Shown one piece after another: positions 57,860 to 64,000 of a DNA stretch of 64,000 bases; within the stretch, counting starts at the first letter, position 1; each line of letters starts with the position of its first letter. This stretch comes from JABJOE01 sp964344145 (lineage in GTDB: Bacteria; Patescibacteriota; Patescibacteriia; UBA9934). The stretch covers positions 39,416 through 103,415 of the forward strand of contig CAYFME010000001.1 in NCBI GenBank assembly GCA_964344145.1. Direction: 5' to 3'. The notes under the pieces were generated by a model. That model was not told the origin of the DNA, searched no databases, and saw nothing but the letters and a program-made list of their open reading frames with translations. A program made the translations under genes and the position numbers.

Positions 57860-58710
57860 ATCAGCTCGGATAAGGGCTGTAGACGCGCTGCAACTGCGGA
57901 CGTCGGAATCGTAGACTAGGGGTTCAGCCCCAGGCGACCGACCTTCTGCAGGCAGGTGTCACATGGTAGTAGGCCTAGCGAAGCGTCGGAAACGGCGCTG
58001 GTAGAGAAATCGTACGAAACGCAAGTCAGGCACTTCAGCCAGTCTGTGCCGCTCTCGAAGCGGCGGGCTCAAGCTGGATCCGGCCAGACTCAGCCGTGCA
58101 AGCTAGGTTGTCCCACAAAGGCCGACGCGCCTGGGGCATACGTCACCTGACGATCAGGCAAGATCGTCACTCCTCTTGCGAGGAAGTAAAAGGTGTAGTT
58201 CACAGGGAGGTGACCGGAAGCCTCATGCCAACCTGATAGTCCCCCGGGCCGCCTACCTTAGCCGCCCCGACCTTGTGCAGAAGATCCGGAGTAAGGTTCT
58301 GCACTTGGTAAGTAACCTCGGCGCCGGCGGGTCCATCCCGCAATGAGCTTGCGCTGAGGCGAACTGCCCATCGGTCTATCCATTACCGATACCATGTCCA
58401 CACACCCATGCCGGGCCTCCTCACGCAGGGGGTGACAGGAAGGGAAGTTGAGTGGCACTGACAGTGATATCGAGCATCCTCGCAACTACAACGGACGGGA
58501 GGAGTCGATTAGTCAGAATGGGTACGAGAGCGTTCCTTACACGTCGGATAACCTAGGCTGCGGCTCTGGTTCCCGATCTCAAACAAACTCGGAAGGATTC
58601 CCCACGGGCGCAAGCCCAGCGAGCGTAAGCTCAGATGCATCGCGAGGAGGCCTTGCCAGCTACGTCCCCGTGGAACAGCATCTCGTTCGCGGGGTATTCT
58701 TTTTGTCTTG
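57860..58710 (+). ncRNA. Long structured non-coding RNA (~850 nt), family not identified
   Basis: No plausible gene fills this stretch, yet it begins at a near-consensus promoter and ends at an intrinsic terminator. Many local helices are visible: GTCGG/CCGAC (57902-57942), GCGTCG-GAAA-CGGCGC (57983-57998), GCCGCT/AGCGGC (58048-58064), ACGATC/GATCGT (58150-58167), CCTC-TTGC-GAGG (58172-58183), GTGCAGAA/TTCTGCAC (58275-58304), GCGGG/CCCGC (58327-58341), GGGC-GCAA-GCCC (58606-58617), GAGC-GTAA-GCTC (58621-58632). Several loops are GNRA tetraloops. I looked for RNase P, tmRNA, SRP and self-splicing intron signatures and found none convincing. Confidence 0.75.
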
Positions 58711-58717
58711 ATTTTTT
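58666..58717 (+). terminator. Intrinsic terminator of the long RNA
   Basis: CCCCGT-G-GAAC pairs with GTTCGCGGGG around 8 nt, followed by TATTCTTTTTG and a second T8 run. Confidence 0.8.
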
Positions 58718-58745
58718 TTGCGTTTTCCGGCACACTTGGCGCGTT

Positions 58746-61700
58746 ATGCAGAAATTTCTCAAAAGGGTTTTCGGAGACGAATCCGCCAAAACACTCAAAA
58801 AACTCTCAAAAGAAGCAGACCCGATCAATGTGCTCGAGCCGGGGATCGAGAAGCTTTCCGATGAGCAGCTCAAAGCGAAGACGGACGAGTTCAAGAAACG
58901 TCTTGCCGATGGTGAGACATTGGATGATTTGGCGTATGAAGTGTTTGCCGTCGTTCGCGAGGCAGCAAAGCGTACACTCAAGCAGCGTCACTATGATGTC
59001 CAGCTGATTGGTGGTCTGGCGCTCCATCGCAATAAGATCGCGGAGATGCGCACTGGTGAAGGTAAAACGTTGACGTCGACGTTGCCGATTTATTTGAACG
59101 CGCTTTCTGGAAAAGGTGTGCACGTTGTGACCGTCAACGATTACTTGGCCAAGCGCGACATGGTTTGGATGGGACAGATTTTTGCGTTTTTGGGATTGAC
59201 CNNNNNNNNNNNNNNNNNNNNNNNNNNNNNNNNNNNNNNNNNNNNNNNNNNNNNNNNNNNNNNNNNNNNNNNNNNNNNNNNNNNNNNNNNNNNNNNNNNN
59301 NGGCCAAGCGCGACATGGTTTGGATGGGACAGATTTTTGCGTTTTTGGGATTGACCATCGGTTGTATCCAGCAAGAAGGTGGTTATCTCTACGACGAAAG
59401 CTTCAAGGCAGACGAACAAGACGACGAAGAGCGCGATAAGACCGGTTCGTTTATTGTGCAGATGGATTTTTTGCGTCCAGCTGAGCGCAAAGAGGCGTAC
59501 GATGCCGACATTACCTACGGAACAAACAATCAGTTTGGTTTTGACTACTTGCGTGACAACATGGCGACGACCACGGAGCGCCAAGTGCAACGCGAGCTCA
59601 ACTACGCGATCATCGATGAGGTCGACTCCATTTTGATTGATGAGGCGCGAACGCCGTTGATCATCTCCGCACCAGCGGAAGAGTCCGCCGAGCTGTACTA
59701 CAAGTTCGCCGGCATTGTGAAGGACTTAAAGGTGGATGAAGACTATAACTTGGACGAAAAGCTTCGCGCGGCGACATTTACCGAGGGTGGACTTGGCAAG
59801 GTTGAGAAGCGACTTGGCGTTGATAATTTGTACGCGGAAGGACTGTCACTCATCCACCACGCCGAGCAGGCTCTCAAAGCGCATGCGATTTTTAAAAAAG
59901 ACAAAGACTACGTTGTTGTAGAAGGTCAGGTAAAGATTGTCGACGAGTTTACCGGCCGTATCCTTGAAGGACGTCGCTACTCGCAGGGTCTGCACCAGGC
60001 GATTGAGGCAAAAGAAGGGACGGAAATCAAGCGCGAGAGCAAAACGCTCGCGACCATTACGTTCCAGAACTATTTCCGCATGTACAACAAGCTCGCCGGC
60101 ATGACCGGTACGGCGGAGACCGAGGCCGAGGAGTTTTATCAGATTTATGGTCTGGACGTAGTGGTTGTGCCGACAAACAAGCCGATTGCGCGTATCGACC
60201 ACACTGATCGCATTTACAAAACAGAAAAAGGGAAGTTTTTGTCTGTGATCGATGAGGTGAAGAAGATTCACGCGACTGGTCAGCCCATTTTGATTGGTAC
60301 GGCATCGATTGAAAAGAACGAGCTTGTCGACACGTTGCTCACGCAAGCCGGCATTCCACATGAGATGCTCAACGCGAAGAATCACGAGCGCGAGGCCGGC
60401 ATCATCGCACAAGCTGGTCGTAAGGGTGCGGTGACCGTGGCGACGAACATGGCCGGTCGTGGTGTGGACGTTATTCTTGGAGGTAATCCATCGTCCAAAG
60501 AAGAACAGGAGGAGATAAAAGCGCTTGGCGGGTTGTACGTGATTGGTACGGAGCGTCACGAGTCTCGTCGTATCGACAATCAGCTGCGCGGTCGTGCTGG
60601 TCGACAAGGTGATCCGGGAACGACGCGATTTTTCGTGTCGCTTGAGGATGATTTGATGCGTATCTTCGCAAGTGATCGCGTGAAAGCCATGATGGATACG
60701 TTTAAGATTGATGAAACGATTCCGATTGAGAGCAAGATTATTACCAAGTCGATTGAGAAGGCGCAGGAGCGTGTGGAGGGTCATCACTTTGACACGCGTA
60801 AGCACGTGCTGCAGTACGATGATGTGTTGAACCGTCATCGTGAGGCGATTTATTCTCAGCGCACCAAGTTGTTGCTAGAGGAGGATGAGCCGGTGAAAAA
60901 CGTTCGCAACATGGTTGAGCATGAGGTCGAGCGCGTGGTGTTATTCCATACGTCTGAGCATGTAGCAGCAGACGTTCCAAAGCAATTTACGCAGGCCTCC
61001 CCCAACCCCTCCATATCTGGAGGGGGGCCGAGCCGCGTCTCTCCCCCAGCTATGGGGGAGCCGGAGGGGGCTTCGGGTGACTGGGATCCAAAAGAGATTG
61101 TTGAGTCGCTTTCGACGATCGTGCCCCTGCCGGAGCGCATTGCCAAGCGCGTTCGTGAGACGTTTGCGACGGTTTCAAAAGATCAGGAGGTATTGGCAAC
61201 GCAGCGCACAGAAGTTATCGAGGACTTCATGCAAGTTGTTGATAAGAGAATTGATTCGTTGAAAGAGAAAGTAGAAGACGACGACAAGCTCGCAAAGACC
61301 TTGCGCACAATGATGTTACGCGCAAGTGATAACCTTTGGGTTGAGCATTTGGAGACTATGCGGTACTTGCGTCGATCGATTGGTCTGCGCGGGTACGGTC
61401 AGCGTGATCCGCTGGTTGAGTATAAAAAAGAAGCGTTTGAGATCTTCAATCAGCTTCAGGATTCGATTGAACGCGAGGTTGTTTACAATGTGTTTAAAGT
61501 TTCAGAACAGATGATTGCCACGCAGGCCTTTATGGCTGCAGCGCCAAGTATTTTGGAGAAAGCGGGAATTGTTTTCTCTGGGGCGCAAAAGACGATGGCA
61601 AAGAAAGCGGCAATGGCGATCGCAAAGGCTCGCGCGAACGGGGCCGCGGCGTCCTCCCCCCTTTCCAAGGGGGGACAGAGGGGGGTTGGCGAGACCGTTA

Positions 61701-61783
61701 AGAACGCAGCCGAAAAAGTCGGCCGCAACGAGCCGTGCCCGTGTGGGTCAGGGAAGAAGTTTAAGAAGTGTCATGGGGCGTAG
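58746..61783 (+). CDS. secA: Preprotein translocase ATPase SecA, split by an assembly gap and carrying two palindromic inserts
   Basis: Starts MQKFLKRVFGDESAKTLKKL; the end is the zinc motif CPCGSGKKFKKC. Walker A region MRTGEGKTLTSTLP, EVDSILIDEARTPLII, GRAGRQGDPG and ATNMAGRGVDV are intact. The two parts are in different frames across 100 N, but removing one of the duplicated 55-bp ends restores one frame of about 960 residues. Two stretches do not belong to SecA: ASPNPSISGGGPSRVSPPAM and on to GEPEGAS (60994-61072), and SSPLSKGGQRGVGE near the C-terminus (61653-61688), both encoded by GC-rich hairpins in linker regions. Drives protein export through SecYEG. Confidence 0.95.
59202..59301. 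other. 100-N scaffold gap flanked by identical 55-bp ends
   Basis: 59147-59201 and 59302-59356 are the same sequence. The contigs overlap and the N run stands for no missing DNA, or at most an unresolved duplication. Confidence 0.95.
60994..61072. repeat. Clover-like palindromic insert in secA
   Basis: Two perfect 8-bp hairpins, CCCCTCCA-TATC-TGGAGGGG (61006-61025) and CTCCCCCA-GCTA-TGGGGGAG (61041-61060), lie between imperfect outer arms GCCTCCCCC and GGAGGGGGC. Confidence 0.85.
61653..61688. repeat. Second palindromic insert in secA
   Basis: TCCCCCCTT-TCC-AAGGGGGGA (61655-61675), followed by a further G6 run. It encodes SSPLSKGGQRGVG in the variable linker before the zinc motif. Confidence 0.8.
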
Positions 61784-61784
61784 A

Positions 61785-61954
61785 AAAAGTGAACAAGTCA
61801 CATCCCGACACGAGGATGCGACTTGAAGCGACGGCAGTGTGTACAAGGATCGTCGGACACGATCCCCGTCGCGAGAGTTGGGCCTTGCGGCTCCACCAAT
61901 CAGATTCGAATAGCGCGCGCCACGTGCCTAGCGGTTGCCTCTAGCCTGATTGCT
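61785..61954 (-). ncRNA. Small structured RNA (~170 nt) antisense to the secA-deaminase spacer
   Basis: On the minus strand a promoter (61961-61989) is followed by three helices: CAATCAG/CTGATTG (closing 61897-61951), GCGACGG/CCGTCGC with inner GGATCGT/ACGATCC (61829-61873), and a final stem AAGTCGCATCC/GGATGTGACTT (61795-61824) followed by a T5 run, a good intrinsic terminator. No reading frame of note. Not recognisable as 6S, SRP or tRNA. Confidence 0.6.
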
Positions 61955-61960
61955 ACGTTG

Positions 61961-61989
61961 AATATAGCTCTGATTATGAAATCTCTCAA
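61961..61989 (-). promoter_or_regulatory. Promoter of the minus-strand small RNA
   Basis: Minus strand TTGAGA (61984-61989), 17-nt spacer, TATATT (61961-61966). Confidence 0.6.
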
Positions 61990-62001
61990 GTTAAGATAAA
62001 T

Positions 62002-62364
62002 ATGCAGTCACTCATTCAAACAGCAAAAGACGTCATCGACGCTCATCGCAGTGAGGTACATAAGGTTGCAGCTGTTTTGCGATCGAAGGACGGTCAACTT
62101 TTTAAAAGTGTGAGCGTCAGTGGTCAGAAGGTGCATTTATGCTCCGAATGGTCTGCAATGACTCAGGCATTGATGGTCAAGGCTGAGATCGAGATGGGTG
62201 TTGCCGTGTACAAAAGTCCCGACGAGGAATATGAGATTTACGCGCCGTGTGGGCTCTGCCGGGAGTTGTATCTAACATATTGGCCAGACGCAAAAGTGAT
62301 TGTCGGCGAAACCGATACAATGATCGCCCGCGATCTCCTGCCAAACGCTTGGCAACATAAATAG
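62002..62364 (+). CDS. Cytidine deaminase-family protein (blasticidin-S deaminase-like)
   Basis: 120 residues. Zinc motifs of the deaminase fold: LCSEWSAMTQAL, where Cys-Ser-Glu gives ligand and proton shuttle, and APCGLCRELYL with the P-C-x2-C pair. Length suits the small cytidine/blasticidin deaminase group. Likely deaminates cytidine or a related nucleoside for salvage. First of six closely packed genes. Confidence 0.75.
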   Translation: MQSLIQTAKDVIDAHRSEVHKVAAVLRSKDGQLFKSVSVSGQKVHLCSEWSAMTQALMVKAEIEMGVAVYKSPDEEYEIYAPCGLCRELYLTYWPDAKVIVGETDTMIARDLLPNAWQHK

Positions 62365-62369
62365 ATAGT

Positions 62370-62690
62370 ATGCAATTCCAAGACCTTGTCGACCGCGCGT
62401 TGGCGGTTCAAAAGAAGTACAACGATTTCAACGAAAAAGAGACGGTTCGCTGGACGGCGCGTGAGTATGCCGAAGGGTTTATGGCGGATGCGGGAACGCT
62501 GATGAAGCTCGTGCAAGCGAAGACCGGCATTCGTCATATCGATGACGTGGATGCCAAATTGCGTCACGAGATCTCTGATTGTCTCTGGTCAATTATTGTG
62601 ATCGCAAAAGAGCTCGATCTTGATTTAGAAAAGGTGTTCATGGAAGAGATGGACACACTCGAGGCTCGCGTTGATCGCGGTGAAGGATAA
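62370..62690 (+). CDS. MazG-like NTP pyrophosphohydrolase
   Basis: 106 residues. All-alpha NTP-PPase pattern: AEGFMADAGTLMKLVQAK and LRHEISDCLWSIIVIAKEL carry the E-x2-x-E/D metal residues, and VFMEEMDTLEAR ends the fold. Cleaves NTPs to NMP and pyrophosphate, usually clearing damaged nucleotides. Five-nt gap to the deaminase gene fits a joint role in nucleotide handling. Confidence 0.75.
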   Translation: MQFQDLVDRALAVQKKYNDFNEKETVRWTAREYAEGFMADAGTLMKLVQAKTGIRHIDDVDAKLRHEISDCLWSIIVIAKELDLDLEKVFMEEMDTLEARVDRGEG

Positions 62691-62692
62691 GT

Positions 62693-63028
62693 ATGCCGAT
62701 TACATGGGAACAATTTGAAAACGTCGACATTCGTGTTGGGCGTGTCGAATCGGTTGAACCGTTTCCGGAAGGAAAGTACTCAACGCATATTTTGACGATC
62801 AACTTTGGTGACGAGATCGGAACGAAGAAGTCGCTCGCAAAACTCACGCCGAACTATGAAGGGCTGGAACTTGTTGGCAAACAGGTGCTCGCAGTTGTAA
62901 ACTTTAAACCAAAGCAAATCGGCAAACATTTTTCAGAAGTTTTGACGCTTGGTTTTGCCGACGCCGACGACAATGTTGTGCTTGCTCATCCTGGAATGGA
63001 CGTGCCGATTGGTGGTAAGCTTCATTAA
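62693..63028 (+). CDS. CsaA-like tRNA-binding domain protein
   Basis: 111 residues, a free-standing EMAP/tRNA-binding OB fold: FENVDIRVGRVESVEPFPEG, YSTHILTINFGDEIGTKKSLA, VVNFKPKQIGKHFSEVLTLG. Matches CsaA, linked to protein export in Bacillus, and the C-terminal domain of MetG. Adjacent secA makes the export link attractive but unproven. Confidence 0.8.
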   Translation: MPITWEQFENVDIRVGRVESVEPFPEGKYSTHILTINFGDEIGTKKSLAKLTPNYEGLELVGKQVLAVVNFKPKQIGKHFSEVLTLGFADADDNVVLAHPGMDVPIGGKLH

Positions 63029-63030
63029 GT

Positions 63031-63339
63031 ATGGGGAAGTTTTCACTTGTCGGAAAGATTGGACTCCTAGTCATGTTTTTGATTTGGGGTGTGTTTCCGT
63101 TTATCAATGTTTTGGATGCGGAGATTTTGTTTAACATTCCAGGCCGTCGCGGTCAGGAGATTGATGTCATCGTTTTCCTTGTGATCTTGGCGACGTATAA
63201 GTTGTATCGCGTCTCTCGTGGAAAATCTGGATTGTCCGAAACAGGTGATAATGGCAAAAAGATTCTGGACGGCGATGCGCTTGTTGTTAGTTTCGTTCTC
63301 GCCTCAATTTGCTGGTATGTCTACGGATTTTTCTCCTAA
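63031..63339 (+). CDS. Small integral membrane protein
   Basis: 102 residues with three hydrophobic segments (about 6-25, 44-60, 80-100). Two-nt gap to the CsaA-like gene and a 23-nt overlap with the Nudix gene. No family recognised. Confidence 0.6.
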   Translation: MGKFSLVGKIGLLVMFLIWGVFPFINVLDAEILFNIPGRRGQEIDVIVFLVILATYKLYRVSRGKSGLSETGDNGKKILDGDALVVSFVLASICWYVYGFFS

Positions 63340-63784
63340 AGCATCGGATCACAAACGCGGCGTTGATCATATTGGTGTCAATTGCGTGTTTTGGTGCCAC
63401 GACGGTAATGGACGCGTGCTGATGCACAAGCGCGGGCAAGCGTGTCGCGACGAGCAGGGGACGTGGGACTGCGGCGGTGGCTCGATGGAGTTTGGTGAGA
63501 CGTTTGAAGAGACGGTACGTCGGGAAGTGATGGAGGAGTACGGTGCGGAGGTGATCGACATTCAGTACATTACGACGCGCAATGTTCTTCGCGAGCATGA
63601 TGGTCGGGCGACGCACTGGATTAAAAACATGCACTGGGTTCAAATTGACCCAGCACAAGCGCGGAACATGGAGCCGCATAAAATTGATGAGATCGGCTGG
63701 TTCACGCTCGACGAGTTACCTGAACCATTGCACTCGCAAATCGTTGAGGAGGTGAAGATTTTAAAAGAGGTTTGGGGCGTATGA
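63317..63784 (+). CDS. Nudix hydrolase
   Basis: 155 residues from ATG 63317, which overlaps the previous gene. Complete Nudix box: GGGSMEFGETFEETVRREVM then EEYGAE (G-x5-E-x7-R-E-x2-E-E-x-G). Preceded by GVNCVFWCHDGNGRVLMHKR, typical of ADP-ribose or 8-oxo-dGTP cleaving members. Substrate open. Stop overlaps the next ATG. Confidence 0.9.
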   Translation: MSTDFSPKASDHKRGVDHIGVNCVFWCHDGNGRVLMHKRGQACRDEQGTWDCGGGSMEFGETFEETVRREVMEEYGAEVIDIQYITTRNVLREHDGRATHWIKNMHWVQIDPAQARNMEPHKIDEIGWFTLDELPEPLHSQIVEEVKILKEVWGV

Positions 63785-64000
63785 TTACGTGGGCGGATGT
63801 TTTGCGCGATTGGGAGGCGGCGGAGGCACAGCGTTGGGAGTCTGTGTTTCGCGAGCGCGGATATAATTCGTGGTGGGAGTGGCGAAAGAGTTATGTGGAA
63901 CAGCTTGGGCTCGAGGATCGTGAATGGATCGAAGAATCGATCGACAATCCGCACGATGTGATTCCGACGCTTGTGATTGGTGGTTATCGAGGTTGGAAAC
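63781..64000 (+). CDS. Hypothetical protein, cut by the window end
   Basis: 73 codons visible from an ATG overlapping the Nudix stop (ATGA). Starts MITWADVLRDWEAAEAQRWE; rich in Trp, Glu and Arg, no membrane segment. The pattern NSWWEWRKSYVEQLGL and IPTLVIGGYRGWK suggests a small-molecule or nucleic-acid-related soluble protein, but no family is recognised from this fragment. Confidence 0.7.
   Translation, partial: MITWADVLRDWEAAEAQRWESVFRERGYNSWWEWRKSYVEQLGLEDREWIEESIDNPHDVIPTLVIGGYRGWK

Noticed and set aside
57860..58710. Identification of the long RNA as RNase P RNA, tmRNA, SRP RNA or a group I/II intron
   Set aside because: The RNase P P4 strands, a tRNA-like tmRNA end, the SRP GGAAGCAGC-type motif, group I P/Q/R/S elements and group II domain V were not found. 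A GATAGTCC stretch resembles the group I S element but lacks its partner.
58448..58711. An 87-codon open frame within the long RNA region
   Set aside because: No ribosome site, no recognisable protein features, and it runs through the RNA hairpins and the terminator.
59165..59358. Separate short genes or a second secA copy around the N run
   Set aside because: They arise from the duplicated 55-bp contig ends and the frame shift introduced by 100 N.
61785..61960. tRNA gene near GATTCGAATA and GGCTCCACCA on the plus strand
   Set aside because: The acceptor, D and T arms cannot be formed; the helices fit a minus-strand RNA with a terminator better.
1..64000. CRISPR array
   Set aside because: No run of regularly spaced identical direct repeats was seen and no cas-like gene is present.

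Overview
The window looks like a metagenome-assembled scaffold of a Candidate Phyla Radiation (Patescibacteria) bacterium, possibly near Uhrbacteria or Magasanikbacteria. This is an inference from gene content: short single-copy housekeeping genes, a membrane-anchored Clp ATPase, a short hibernation factor, rplU without an adjacent rpmA, a surface protein ending in an acidic domain familiar from Parcubacteria-type proteins, and large blocks of surface-polysaccharide genes. Many genes end in TGA, so the code is standard, which argues against Gracilibacteria/Absconditabacteria. A 100-N scaffold gap interrupts secA and is bracketed by identical 55-bp contig ends.

Layout. 1-10483: an operon-like run of overlapping genes for activated sugars (FkbM methyltransferase, GT-B-like protein, a LicD-glycerate kinase fusion, sugar isomerase, two SDRs, HAD-like protein, nucleotidyltransferase, NAD-sugar epimerase, KdsB-like cytidylyltransferase). 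10500-12050: a small high-GC gene with its own promoter and a NYN-domain nuclease. 12145-23653: a second glycan operon behind a promoter with a 19-bp operator-like palindrome (GT2-dehydrogenase fusion, cyclase, 2-hydroxyacid dehydrogenase, GT-B, two GT4s, a Wzy-like polymerase, GT2, beta-propeller). 23660-24149: a HicBA module. 24182-34435: a third glycan operon (split transketolase, methyltransferases, a PglC-like sugar transferase that would load the lipid carrier, DegT aminotransferase, CapD/WbpM-like dehydratase, Wzz-like protein, polytopic membrane proteins). 34533-42953: a surface protein, tgt, a REP-associated transposase, a membrane Clp ATPase and a WecA-like enzyme. 43000-56269: housekeeping genes (rplU, recR, ybaB, dnaB, folD, glyA, murC, murB, hpf) interspersed with small high-GC cassettes. 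56284-57716: three small high-GC genes separated by repeats. 57825-58717: a long structured RNA. 58746-64000: secA, a minus-strand small RNA, then small nucleotide-handling genes.

The three glycan blocks fit one pathway: make unusual nucleotide sugars, load an undecaprenyl-phosphate carrier, extend with glycosyltransferases, methylate and decorate, then polymerise with length control. Products cannot be deduced.

The most notable signals are: (i) an ~850-nt structured RNA with a consensus promoter and an intrinsic terminator that I could not assign to a family; (ii) palindromic or fold-back elements sitting in frame inside essential or conserved genes (secA twice, murC, a GT-B gene, the tgt C-terminus), reminiscent of Rickettsia palindromic elements; (iii) high-GC mini-genes in cassette form, three of them separated by repeats whose hairpin shows compensatory changes; (iv) apparent leaderless transcription, with the start codon 6 nt after the -10 hexamer at tgt, murC and a membrane-protein gene; (v) unusual fusions and decayed catalytic sites (LicD-glycerate kinase, GT2-dehydrogenase, permuted HAD, Tgt without zinc cysteines, Clp with a degenerate first ATPase site).
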